This document shows positions 1-6,563 of a DNA stretch of 15,423 bases, in pieces. Below the pieces are notes generated by a model. That model was not told the origin of the DNA. It saw only the letters and a list, made by a program, of their open reading frames with translations, and searched no databases. The stretch is from Dehalococcoidia bacterium UBA1123 (lineage in GTDB: Bacteria; Chloroflexota; Dehalococcoidia; Lucifugimonadales; UBA1123). The translations under genes were made by a program, and so were the position numbers. The stretch is from contig DCAW01000056.1 in the NCBI GenBank assembly GCA_002313895.1, positions 1-15,423 of the forward strand, written 5' to 3'. Numbering within the stretch: the stretch's first letter is position 1; every line of letters starts with the position of its first letter.

Positions 1-66
1 CGCAGTCGCGTAGTATTCGTCCACCGTGAATCGATGGTGCGTCACGTGCTGTATCTGAGTAGTCAT
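1..66 (-). CDS. Uma2-family protein, N-terminal fragment
   Basis: Reading leftwards from an ATG at 66, 22 codons stay open to the window edge: MTTQIQHVTHHRFTVDEYY followed by ATA. The pattern RFTVDEYY about a dozen residues in is the usual start of Uma2 (DUF820) proteins, which have a PD-(D/E)XK nuclease-like fold and occur in many copies in Chloroflexota and Cyanobacteria; their role is poorly known. A Shine-Dalgarno-like GGAAGGA lies about 5 bases upstream of the ATG (74-80 on the plus strand). The gene is divergent from the thiolase gene at 202. The catalytic core is outside the window, so the family call rests on the N-terminal motif only. Confidence 0.6.
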   Translation of the reverse strand, partial: MTTQIQHVTHHRFTVDEYYATA

Positions 67-201
67 CTCATCCTTCCAAGAACGTCGGAACCGCCATTCG
101 AGGCAATATGGTCAATTACACCATTGACTATTCCTCACATTGACGACGCTCAACCCGTGTGCTAACTTTGCGGCAAATTTGACACGCAAAAGGAGCGGGG
201 C
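67..201. promoter_or_regulatory. Divergent intergenic promoter region with palindrome
   Basis: This 135-base gap separates the divergent Uma2-like and thiolase genes. It contains an inverted repeat: AATA (105-108), two bases, GTCAAT (111-116), a 6-base spacer, ATTGAC (123-128), TATT (129-132). The size and symmetry suit a dimeric repressor site. A possible plus-strand promoter is TTGACG (140-145), 17 bases, TAACTT (163-168). Its -35 is good and its -10 is poor, so this part is tentative. The thiolase Shine-Dalgarno sequence AAAAGGAG (188-195) ends the region. No regulator gene lies next to it in the window. Confidence 0.35.
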
Positions 202-1395
202 ATGGCGCAAACCAGAGATGCCGCAATTGTCGGTATTCACGAGTATCCATCGAGGGTAGTTGGATCTGGGGTCAGCGCACTCCAGATCAAGGCCGCATCG
301 GCGGCCAAAGCGCTGGAGGACGCAGGTCTTTCATGGTCCGATGTTGACGCCGTTTATGACACTGGCAGTCACCAGAACATCGGCGGCCTGGGCATATCAG
401 AATACCTGGGAATCAAGCCCAAGATCATCGACAGCACGTCCGTCGGCGGAACGTCCTACGAGTTCCACGCTAACCACGCCGCCGCGATGATTGCGGCAGG
501 CAAGTGCAACGTCGCGCTGTTGACCTACGGTTCCACAGCCCACTCGGACCGCCGAGCCATCGGCACTGGCGGATATGCCAGCAGCGGCCCGAACAACCCC
601 CACAACAACATGGAAGCCCCCTGGGGCATGACGTTAATCAGCAACTACGGCATGGTTAAGGCCCGTCACATGCACCAGTACGGCACCACCAACGAGCAGT
701 TTGCGGCAATTTCGATAGCCACGCGTAAACACGCCATGCGTAATCCTGAAGCGGTCAAGGCCATGACCGAACTGGAATTCGTGGGCATCCGAGAGTTGAC
801 CGTCGAGGACGTCGTCGACTCCCGCATGGTCGCGTGGCCTCTGCGCCTGCTGGAGTGCTGCATGATCTCCGACGGCGGCGGAGCCGTGGTCATTGCGTCG
901 AAAGAGGTGGCGCGCAACACCGCAAAGAAGCCTGTCTGGATCATCGGGACCGGCGAGGCCACCAAGTATCGCGAGAATGGCGGAGACATAACGGTCAGCG
1001 CAGGCGGACAATCCGGACCTCGCGCCTTTGCCGACGCCGGAGTTTCGCCCTCAGAGATCGACTCGCTGATGGTCTACGACTCCTTCAGCATCACCGTGAT
1101 GTGCCTGATCGAGGACCTGGGCTTCTGCGCCAAGGGCGAGGGCGGAGACTATGTCACTCAGGGCCATCTGGTCTTCGACGACCCAGCCGGCCCCGCGCTG
1201 AACACCGACGGCGGAGGGCTGTCCTCCAACCATCCGGGCGAGCGGGGAATCTTCCTACTGCTGGAAGCCACCCGCCAGCTTCGAGGCGAGTCCACATCCC
1301 AGATCGCCGACGCCAAACTGGGATTGGCCGTGGGCAACGGCGGACAGCTAGGCTCTCGCCACGCCACCGGTGTCACGATTCTGGCGGCTGACTAA
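202..1395 (+). CDS. Thiolase-fold acyl-CoA enzyme (SCP-x/Ltp2-like), lacks nucleophilic Cys
   Basis: This 397-residue protein has the full length and motif order of the SCP-x/Ltp2 thiolase branch. An N-terminal AAIVGIHEY strand starts the fold; the PLRLLECCMISDGGGA segment (213-228) matches the family's PLRLLDCC..TDGA; VYDSFSI (291-297), EDLGFCAKGEG (304-314) and NTDGGGLSSNHPGERG (334-349, with His344) follow. At the site where thiolases carry the acyl-accepting cysteine the sequence reads SVGGTS (80-85), and the C-terminal Cys-Gly motif is replaced by VGNGGQLGSRHATG (377-390). Ordinary Claisen thiolysis is therefore unlikely. A retro-aldolase or another C-C lyase on a CoA thioester fits better, as in Ltp2 of steroid side-chain degradation, which works with a DUF35 partner. 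The ATG has AAAAGGAG seven bases upstream. It is the first gene of a five-gene operon, followed directly by the DUF35 gene. The substrate is not known. Confidence 0.85.
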   Translation: MAQTRDAAIVGIHEYPSRVVGSGVSALQIKAASAAKALEDAGLSWSDVDAVYDTGSHQNIGGLGISEYLGIKPKIIDSTSVGGTSYEFHANHAAAMIAAGKCNVALLTYGSTAHSDRRAIGTGGYASSGPNNPHNNMEAPWGMTLISNYGMVKARHMHQYGTTNEQFAAISIATRKHAMRNPEAVKAMTELEFVGIRELTVEDVVDSRMVAWPLRLLECCMISDGGGAVVIASKEVARNTAKKPVWIIGTGEATKYRENGGDITVSAGGQSGPRAFADAGVSPSEIDSLMVYDSFSITVMCLIEDLGFCAKGEGGDYVTQGHLVFDDPAGPALNTDGGGLSSNHPGERGIFLLLEATRQLRGESTSQIADAKLGLAVGNGGQLGSRHATGVTILAAD

Positions 1396-1464
1396 TCGAC
1401 TTAGAAACATACACGGGCGAGTTCCAAACCCGCCCCCACCCAGCTTAGATTCAGGAAAGAAAAT

Positions 1465-1890
1465 ATGACCACAGAAAAACCACTGCGACCACAACCTCAG
1501 TTCCCAGAGCCGGACACCGAGCCGTTTTGGGAAGCGACCAAAGACCACGAACTCAAATATCAGACCTGCGACAAGTGCGGCGAGGTGATCTTCTATCCCC
1601 GCGCCCACTGCAACGCCTGCGGCTCCCTAGACACCACCTGGAATGTGTCCAAGGGCGAGGGCGAAGTCTACACTTTCAGCGTCATCATGCAGAGCCGACA
1701 TCCGGCTTTCAAGGACATAGGCCCTTACGCTCTCGCTTATGTCGATCTGGACGAAGGCTTCCGCATCATGACAAACGTCGTGGGCGTCGATAATCCGATC
1801 GACGATATCGAGTGCGGCATGCGGGTCAAGCTCACCTGGGAGGATCAGGGCGAGGGCAACATCGCGATTCCGGTGTTCGAGCCTGCGTAG
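1465..1890 (+). CDS. DUF35 zinc-ribbon/OB-fold protein, thiolase partner
   Basis: This 141-residue protein has the two-part DUF35 architecture. An N-terminal helix (about 14-31, PEPDTEPFWEATKDHEL) leads into a rubredoxin-like zinc ribbon with C35-x2-C38 and C49-x2-C52, and then an OB fold (about 60-139) with GEGEVYTFSVI and YALAYVDLDEGFR. All four zinc ligands are present. DUF35 proteins form complexes with thiolase-fold enzymes: they shuttle CoA intermediates in archaeal thiolase/HMG-CoA synthase and complete the aldolase with Ltp2. Its place 69 bases after the thiolase-like gene makes that protein its likely partner. The start has AGGAAAG (1453-1459) five bases upstream. It is not fused to a MaoC-like hydratase, unlike the actinobacterial ChsH2 protein. 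Confidence 0.9.
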   Translation: MTTEKPLRPQPQFPEPDTEPFWEATKDHELKYQTCDKCGEVIFYPRAHCNACGSLDTTWNVSKGEGEVYTFSVIMQSRHPAFKDIGPYALAYVDLDEGFRIMTNVVGVDNPIDDIECGMRVKLTWEDQGEGNIAIPVFEPA

Positions 1891-1892
1891 TG

Positions 1893-2010
1893 AGCTTTCA
1901 GCAGTCAGCTTTCAGCATGGTTGCTGGGCCAGCGACGATGTGTCGATAACAGCGACCATTGACTGAATTCGTCCAAAAATCTGATAGCTGTTGGCTGACG
2001 GCTGACAGCT
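1893..2010. repeat. Heptamer-repeat inverted element (MITE/REP-like)
   Basis: The arms at 1893-1917 and 1986-2010 are inverted copies that match at 20 of 25 positions. Each arm is itself a tandem of 7-base units. On the plus strand these are GCTTTCA, GCAGTCA and GCTTTCA (1894-1914). On the minus strand from 2008 down to 1981 they are CTGTCAG, CCGTCAG, CCAACAG and CTATCAG. A second inverted pair is nested inside: ATGGTTGCTG (1917-1926) with CAGCGACCAT (1950-1959). No open frame fits. The Shine-Dalgarno sequence of the following dehydrogenase gene begins at the next base (AAGGAG, 2011-2016), so the transcript would carry this fold in the leader between two operon genes. Confidence 0.7.
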
Positions 2011-2024
2011 AAGGAGCGCCTCCG

Positions 2025-3200
2025 ATGGACTTTCGATTCACAGCAGAGCAGGACGAGTGGCGCGAAGAGGTTCGCGCCATCATAGAATCCCTTATCACGC
2101 CTGAGCTTGAGGAGGAGATGCAGAACAACAGCGACCTCGGCCCCGGCCCGGCAGGAAAGGCGTTCATGCGCGCGCTGGGAGAAAAAGGTCTGCTGGGCAT
2201 CCCTTGGGAGGAAAAGCACGGCGGGCTGGGCCGCCCTCTGATGGATCAATACATATTCTCCGAGGAGATCGGCAGAATCGGCGGCCTGTACACCAACAGC
2301 ACGGCAGTCAATATGGTGGGGCCAACCATCACCCGTGTGGGAACAGATGAACAGCAAGACGAGTGGATTCCCAAGATGCTCAGCGGCGAGGTTGAATGCG
2401 CTTTGGGCTATACTGAGCCTGGAGCCGGCACCGACCTCGCCGGCCTTGAGACTCGCGCCGTCGAGGATGGAGACGAGTTCGTCATCAACGGACAGAAGAT
2501 GTTCACCAGCGCGGCTCATTTTTCGTCCCACATCTGGCTCTTGGCCCGCACCGACCCCGACGCGCCCAAACATCGCGGCCTATCAGTGTTCCTGGTGCCG
2601 ATGGACTCTCCCGGCATCACCGTTCGCCCGCTGTGGCGCATGGACGACGGACGCACCAACGAAGTGTTCTTTGACAACGTGCGCATCCCCCGCGCGAACC
2701 AGATCGGCGAGCCAAACCGGGGATGGTACCACGTCGCGATGGCGTTGGACTTTGAACGTGTGAGCCTCGGAGGCCGGTACGCCGGACTCCTGAAACGGCT
2801 CAATGCCCTGGTGAAATACGCTAACGAGACCACCGCGAACGGCGCTCCGCTGTCTCAGGACCCTTATGTCCGAGGTCAGTTCGCCGATCTGGGCATCAAA
2901 CTGGAAGTGGTTCGGATGTTCTCCTACCGCACTGCCTGGATGATCGATCAGGGCCAGGTGCCTAACTATGAAAGCTCGGCCCAGAAAATCATCGCCACAG
3001 ACCTGATTCAAGAAATTGCCGACTTCGGCGTCGAGCTTCTCGGGATGCACGGACAGCTAACCAAAGACTCGCCTCACAACCGTCTGGACGGAGAGCTTGA
3101 ACAGGCGTACCGTAGCGGCATTTTCCTGCGCTTCGGAGGCGGGGCAAACGAGGTGCAGCGAGACATCATCGCCCGTCGCGGTCTCGGCATGCCTCGCTAG
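2025..3200 (+). CDS. Acyl-CoA dehydrogenase (FadE-like, canonical FAD motif)
   Basis: This 391-residue flavoenzyme introduces an alpha-beta double bond into an acyl-CoA, passing electrons to ETF. It has the normal three-part fold. A helical N-terminal domain (1-120) is followed by a beta domain with GYTEPGAGTD (128-137, flavin/substrate signature) and GQKMFTSAAH (156-165). The C-terminal helical domain has LDFERV (241-246) and ends in GGGANEVQRDIIARRG (371-386). The MCAD-type catalytic glutamate near the C-terminus is replaced (FGGGANE for YEGT). Glu244 in LDFER, the position used by isovaleryl-CoA and long-chain dehydrogenases, is the likely base. The ATG follows AAGGAG (2011-2016) by eight bases; GGAG and CTCC (2013-2016, 2020-2023) could pair and mask it weakly. 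It may pair with the divergent paralogue at 4040. Confidence 0.9.
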   Translation: MDFRFTAEQDEWREEVRAIIESLITPELEEEMQNNSDLGPGPAGKAFMRALGEKGLLGIPWEEKHGGLGRPLMDQYIFSEEIGRIGGLYTNSTAVNMVGPTITRVGTDEQQDEWIPKMLSGEVECALGYTEPGAGTDLAGLETRAVEDGDEFVINGQKMFTSAAHFSSHIWLLARTDPDAPKHRGLSVFLVPMDSPGITVRPLWRMDDGRTNEVFFDNVRIPRANQIGEPNRGWYHVAMALDFERVSLGGRYAGLLKRLNALVKYANETTANGAPLSQDPYVRGQFADLGIKLEVVRMFSYRTAWMIDQGQVPNYESSAQKIIATDLIQEIADFGVELLGMHGQLTKDSPHNRLDGELEQAYRSGIFLRFGGGANEVQRDIIARRGLGMPR

Positions 3201-3218
3201 ACTTAGGAGTTTCTTACA

Positions 3219-4001
3219 ATGGCAGGCACATTCGATAACCAAGTCACACTCATAACAGGCGCTTCATCCGGCATCGGCAGGGCCACCGCGTTGCACTTTG
3301 CGGCGAATGGAGCCAAGGTGATGGTCGCAGACAGTAATGTCGAAGGCGGCGAGGAAACCGTCACCGCCATCAAAGAGGCTGGCGGTGAAGCGTCATTCGT
3401 CCATGTTGATGTCACTCAAGAATCAGAAGTGGAGGCAATGGTCGCCCGAACAGTTGAGACATATGGACGGCTGGACTGCGCCTTTAACAACGCCGGAATA
3501 GCCTCCGGTAGAGGAGCGGCTTCCACCAGTGGCCGCCGTCTTACCCACGAATTCTCTGAGGAGGACTTTGACCGAATTATCAATGTAAACCTCAAGGGCG
3601 TATGGCTGTCGATGAAGCACGAAATCCCTCAAATGCTTGAACAAGGCAAAGGGGCGATAGTCAATACCGCTTCAGTGGCTGGGTTGATTGGACTGGTCAA
3701 TGCTTCGTCCTACGTAGCCAGCAAGCACGGAGTTGTGGGCCTGACCAAGACAGCGGCGCTCGAATACGCTCAGCAGGGTATCCGGGTCAATTGCGTTTGC
3801 CCCGGATACATCGAAACCCCGATGACCGCAGCAGGACTGGCCGACCCTGTGAGGTCTGCCAGCATGATCTCCCGAGAGCCGATGGGGCGCGTCGGGACTC
3901 CTCAAGAAGTCGCCGAAACCGTGGCATGGCTTTCGTCCGACGCGGCGTCATTCGTTACGGGCCACACGATGGTAGTGGACGGTGGATACCTCGCCCAATA
4001 G
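3219..4001 (+). CDS. SDR-family NAD(P)-dependent oxidoreductase
   Basis: This 260-residue classical short-chain dehydrogenase/reductase has every family landmark. They are TGASSGIG (13-20) for the dinucleotide phosphates, Asp38 at the end of the second strand (favours NAD over NADP), HVDV (62-65), NNAG (90-93), catalytic Ser152, Tyr165 and Lys169 (SYVASKHG), CPGYIETPM (194-202) and a C-terminal VTGHTMVVDGGY (246-257). The nearest functional guess is oxidation of a beta-hydroxy- or alicyclic alcohol intermediate. It lies between two acyl-CoA dehydrogenases, 18 bases after the first, and has AGGAG (3205-3209) nine bases before its ATG. The substrate cannot be read from the sequence. Confidence 0.92.
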   Translation: MAGTFDNQVTLITGASSGIGRATALHFAANGAKVMVADSNVEGGEETVTAIKEAGGEASFVHVDVTQESEVEAMVARTVETYGRLDCAFNNAGIASGRGAASTSGRRLTHEFSEEDFDRIINVNLKGVWLSMKHEIPQMLEQGKGAIVNTASVAGLIGLVNASSYVASKHGVVGLTKTAALEYAQQGIRVNCVCPGYIETPMTAAGLADPVRSASMISREPMGRVGTPQEVAETVAWLSSDAASFVTGHTMVVDGGYLAQ

Positions 4002-4039
4002 TCGAAAGCACATCTGCATAGAATCAAGGGAATAGCAAA

Positions 4040-5170
4040 ATGGATCTGGCCCTGACCGAAGCCCAGGAGATGCTCAAAAATTCAGCCCGCGAGTTTCTGG
4101 AGCGCGAGTGTCCGCCATCTCTGGTTCGCGCGATGGAGGACGACGAGCGCGGCTATCCCACCCACCTGTGGGAGCAGATGGCCGGCCTCGGCTGGATGGG
4201 CCTGGCCTTTCCACAGGAGCACGGCGGCGAGGGCGGCTCTCTGACCGACCTGGCCGTCCTACTTGAGGAAATGGGACGCGCCATGCTTCCTGGCCCCTTC
4301 TTCGGCACAGTGGTCAACGTTGGCCTGACGATCCTCGACGCCGGCTCTGACTTCCAGATACAACAGTACATCCCTCGTCTGGCCTCTGGCGCCCTCATCG
4401 GGACCGCTGCCATGCTGGAAGAAAACGCTCAGTACAGCCAGGACGGCATAAATATGTCGGGAGAACTGTCAGGGGACAGCCTTCAGTTATCAGGAAGCAA
4501 ATTATTTGTTGAGTCCGCGAATACTGCTGACCTGATGCTGGTACCGGTGCGGACGAGTGGCTCTGGCGAACACGGCGTCACAATCGCCCTGATTCCTGGA
4601 ACGGCTTCTGGCGTGTCAATGTCGGCCCTTGAGAGCATCGCTAGAGACAGGCAGTACGAGGTTTCCTTCAACAGTGTGAGTGTCCCAACAGAAGAAATTC
4701 TTGGCGGGGTAGGCGAAGGCTGGCCCGTCCTCAAGCGGTCTCTGGACAGGGCAACCGCCCTGCACTGCGCCGTGAGCGTCGGAGGAGCGCAGAAGGTCTT
4801 GGAGATGACTGTCGAGTACACTAAACAGAGGGTACAGTTCGGGCGGCCTATCGCCAGTTTCCAGTCAGTCCAACACGACTGCGCTGACATGGTGAACGCC
4901 ATCGACTCTGCCCGTCTCGCCACCTACCAGGCAATAGCCCGCCTGGAGGATGGATTATCGGCAGACCGCGAAATCGCGATGGCTAAAGTTCTCGCCAACC
5001 ACGCCTACAAATGGACGACCCTGACCGCCCAGCAGTTGCACGGAGGTATCGCCTTCATGGAGGAGTACGATCTCCAGATGTGGACTCGCCGAGCCAAGGT
5101 CGCCGAGTTAAAGTTCGGAACCTCCGGCCCCCATCGAGAGGTGTTCGCGCAGTCGATGGGGTTGGTGTAG
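4040..5170 (+). CDS. Divergent acyl-CoA dehydrogenase, possible heteromer subunit
   Basis: This 376-residue protein has the acyl-CoA dehydrogenase fold. The N-terminal helices include GLGWMGLAFPQEHGGEGGSL (49-68); the second family signature is TKQRVQFGRPIASFQSVQHD (261-280); QLHGGIAFMEEYDLQMWTRR (332-351) follows. The first signature, normally like E-P-x-A-G-S-D, is missing and reads MLEENAQYSQDG (125-136). The position of the usual LDxER glutamate reads LDRAT (235-239), and the C-terminus is KFGTSGPHRE (358-367), without the MCAD-type Glu. Such divergent FadE proteins often form alpha2beta2 heterotetramers with a canonical partner, as in cholesterol side-chain dehydrogenases. The partner here could be the protein at 2025, with the SDR gene between them. 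The ATG follows AAGGGA (4026-4031). It is the last gene of the operon. Confidence 0.88.
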   Translation: MDLALTEAQEMLKNSAREFLERECPPSLVRAMEDDERGYPTHLWEQMAGLGWMGLAFPQEHGGEGGSLTDLAVLLEEMGRAMLPGPFFGTVVNVGLTILDAGSDFQIQQYIPRLASGALIGTAAMLEENAQYSQDGINMSGELSGDSLQLSGSKLFVESANTADLMLVPVRTSGSGEHGVTIALIPGTASGVSMSALESIARDRQYEVSFNSVSVPTEEILGGVGEGWPVLKRSLDRATALHCAVSVGGAQKVLEMTVEYTKQRVQFGRPIASFQSVQHDCADMVNAIDSARLATYQAIARLEDGLSADREIAMAKVLANHAYKWTTLTAQQLHGGIAFMEEYDLQMWTRRAKVAELKFGTSGPHREVFAQSMGLV

Positions 5171-5216
5171 GAATCGGCGACCGGCACAATCTGCATCCAC
5201 CGGTATGGTCTTGGGG
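5171..5216. other. Short convergent gap, no clear terminator
   Basis: The plus-strand catabolic operon and the minus-strand PEP-enzyme gene meet here, 46 bases apart. ACCGG (near 5180) and CCGGT (near 5200) could pair across a loop of about 14 bases, but there is no T tract on either strand. I see no convincing intrinsic terminator. Confidence 0.25.
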
Positions 5217-5585
5217 TTAGTCCTCAATGGTTACAGTGCCCTCTATGCCGTCGACGGTGATGAGCATGTCGTCCTTTTTCAAACTGGTGCCGTTTCGAGT
5301 AACGGCCACGCACGGAATCCCGTACTCCCGCGACGCAATTGATGCGTGGGACAGCACGCTTCCAGTGTCGGTGACAACGGCTTCCGCTTTGGGGAACAAG
5401 ATCGTCCACGGTGGCACGGTCATCATGCAAACCAAAATCTCTCCCTGATGAAAATTCGCTGCTTCAGACAGGTCTAATATCACCCTGGCTCGTCCTGTCG
5501 CTACGCCACGACTCGCGCCGATACCTTGCAACACTTTGTCTGATGCAACGTCGCCTTCTAGTTTGGGTTCAGTCGGTTCGGCCAC
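5217..5585 (-). CDS. PEP-utilising enzyme mobile (phosphohistidine) domain
   Basis: This 122-codon segment is a nearly complete PEP-utiliser mobile domain. It has the Gly-rich GIGASRGVATGRARV (21-35), the EILV strand (49-52) and VVTDTGSVLSHASIASREYG (70-89), whose His80 is the swinging phosphohistidine, then IPCVAVTRN and a final VDGIEGTVTIED. In PEP synthase, phenylphosphate synthase and rifampicin phosphotransferase, this domain carries phosphate between the ATP- or PEP-binding site and the acceptor. A GTG at 5585 can be taken as start but has only a weak GGGCAG upstream. The frame actually continues upstream to the TAG at 5628, so it is probably the C-terminus of a longer protein. If it is made alone, the catalytic His is intact. 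No ATP-grasp partner is nearby. Confidence 0.7.
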   Translation of the reverse strand: MAEPTEPKLEGDVASDKVLQGIGASRGVATGRARVILDLSEAANFHQGEILVCMMTVPPWTILFPKAEAVVTDTGSVLSHASIASREYGIPCVAVTRNGTSLKKDDMLITVDGIEGTVTIED

Positions 5586-5627
5586 CTGCCCAATGAATTT
5601 TGAGAGAGTTTTCGTCCTCCAAAACTC

Positions 5628-5948
5628 CTATTCTTGACGCCGCTGTTCGACGAGGGTTTTTGCGGAATTGTGGGCATGTGCCAGATACTGGTCAATCTCC
5701 TCTGGTTCTAGAAAGAAGACGTCATCGGCCTGTCCTATAGCATCTGCGTCCACCAACCTCTGGCCCCTACGCAGAATCGCCACACGCAGGCTTCCATAAG
5801 GCAGTAGTTGCCAGAATGCCCGATTTTCCCGGACGGTCACCCGGCGCTTAGCAGCCGCCAGCTCCTCGCGAAACCGGGCACGTTTTTCGCCATCCAACCC
5901 GAGTTTCGTCTCAACGTCGACAGCTTGCTTGTCTGCCCCGTTAGCCAC
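5628..5948 (-). CDS. Fragment preceding a PEP-utilising mobile domain
   Basis: This 106-codon segment is mostly helical and highly charged. TVRENRAFWQ (38-47) and LVDADAIGQADDVFFLEPEE (65-84) match the stretch that precedes the mobile domain in phenylphosphate-synthase-like PEP-utilising proteins, where the text usually runs R-E-N-R.. and DDVFFLT.DEL. It starts from a GTG at 5948 with no good Shine-Dalgarno sequence, only six bases after the TAA that ends the upstream piece and in the same frame. It ends in EQRRQE at the TAG (5630-5628). I read it as the middle of the broken gene 5217-6308. On its own it has no catalytic residues. Confidence 0.5.
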   Translation of the reverse strand: MANGADKQAVDVETKLGLDGEKRARFREELAAAKRRVTVRENRAFWQLLPYGSLRVAILRRGQRLVDADAIGQADDVFFLEPEEIDQYLAHAHNSAKTLVEQRRQE

Positions 5949-5951
5949 ATT

Positions 5952-6308
5952 TTATTGGACTTCCAACGGGGCGGGCACGTCATTCATGATAGCGTGTTTT
6001 ATGAATCCCAGCGGCGCTTCAGGTTGCTCACGGAACGTTGGCAGGGCGCATTCCCATCGCGACGTTCGCAGGCCATAATATTTCAGATATTCTTCGAACG
6101 CTGCCAAAAACTTTGTCCCACTATCGGAATTTGATCTGGCGCTAACCTCCGATAACAACCAAGCGGCGACGTAGAACGGCTTCAAAGGCGTGGGCCAATG
6201 GTTGGTGTCCCAAGACCACCGATAGTCTCGTTGTTCCGGTTCGTTCCATTCCACGGGAAATTCGGTTCCATCGGCGCATTTGTAAACAGTCGTTAGGGGT
6301 GACGTCAC
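5952..6308 (-). CDS. N-terminal fragment of PEP-utilising enzyme
   Basis: This 118-codon segment includes EFPVEWNEPEQRDYRW (16-31) and WDTNHWPTPLKP (33-44). These resemble the conserved opening of PEP-utilising phenylphosphate-synthase-like proteins (F-P-V-x-W-x-D/E-P ... W..D..H.P.P..P). The remaining residues (45-118), rich in Ala, Glu and Leu, have no recognisable domain. The start is a GTG at 6308 with a fair GGAG (6315-6318) six bases upstream, which makes this the true start of the ancestral gene. The segment stops at a TAA (5954-5952), after which the same frame stays open. It contains no catalytic His or nucleotide loop, so an independent function is doubtful. Confidence 0.5.
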   Translation of the reverse strand: MTSPLTTVYKCADGTEFPVEWNEPEQRDYRWSWDTNHWPTPLKPFYVAAWLLSEVSARSNSDSGTKFLAAFEEYLKYYGLRTSRWECALPTFREQPEAPLGFIKHAIMNDVPAPLEVQ

Positions 6309-6563
6309 GATCTTCTCCGCTTCTGGGTTGCAGCCTATGGACGATGTTCACCGGGCTAACTTCAATACGGAAATAACTAGATGGGTTTAATTGCTTGCGA
6401 AAACGCTACGTTCTGGGACGGCCCAACCGTATATCCCGTTATTCGTGCTGTCAATCGCCCAAATACTCACATGATTCTTGGCAATCAGCGCCAATTGGAC
6501 TGAACGTTGGTGAAGATTTGATGTTGTCGCTGCGCGCTGTCTGCGATGTCGACAGCCGATTCA
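6309..6563. other. Gap between two minus-strand genes, no gene seen
   Basis: These 255 bases lie between the end of the LLM oxidoreductase gene and the start of the PEP-enzyme gene, both on the minus strand. I see no coding sequence with family resemblance. A 6-bp hairpin, GCTGTC (6537-6542) with GACAGC (6552-6557), lies just past the LLM stop but has no T tract. A promoter for the PEP-enzyme gene could sit here, but I found no convincing hexamer pair. Confidence 0.3.

Larger units (their letters stand above)
5217..6308 (-). pseudogene. PEP-utilising (phenylphosphate-synthase-like) enzyme gene with in-frame stops
   Basis: Three minus-strand segments (6308-5952, 5948-5628, 5585-5217) lie in the same frame and match, in order, the N-terminal, pre-mobile and mobile parts of one PEP-utilising enzyme. 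They are separated only by in-frame stops: TAA at 5954-5952 and TAG at 5630-5628. The bases after the TAG translate as EFWRTKTLSKFIGQ and run on without a break into the mobile domain. The residues around the stop look like the family's RRAEYERW, so the TAG may replace a Tyr codon. The pieces add up to about 360 codons, well short of the roughly 550-600 residues I expect, and the middle is missing between pieces one and two. Point stops plus an internal deletion suggest a decaying gene. Separate translation or stop readthrough are alternatives. Confidence 0.6.

Noticed and set aside
834..1391. Plus-strand open frame of 185 codons, shifted within the thiolase gene
   Set aside because: Arg-rich shadow translation of a GC-rich gene, with no family motifs; the thiolase frame is clearly the coding one.
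1416..1437. GGGCG/CGCCC pairing between the thiolase and DUF35 genes
   Set aside because: Short stem with a 10-base loop and no T tract; too weak to call a terminator in what is clearly one operon.
1893..2010. CRISPR array or phage attachment site
   Set aside because: Units are only 7 bases with no spacers; the symmetry is an inverted repeat, and no integrase or cas gene is near.
1905..2573. Minus-strand open frame of 222 codons over the intergenic repeat and the first dehydrogenase
   Set aside because: Antisense to a gene with complete acyl-CoA dehydrogenase motifs and containing the repeat; no ribosome site or recognisable domain.
202..5170. Complete steroid side-chain cluster
   Set aside because: No MaoC-like hydratase, acyl-CoA ligase or steroid-ring gene is present; only a resemblance in logic can be claimed.
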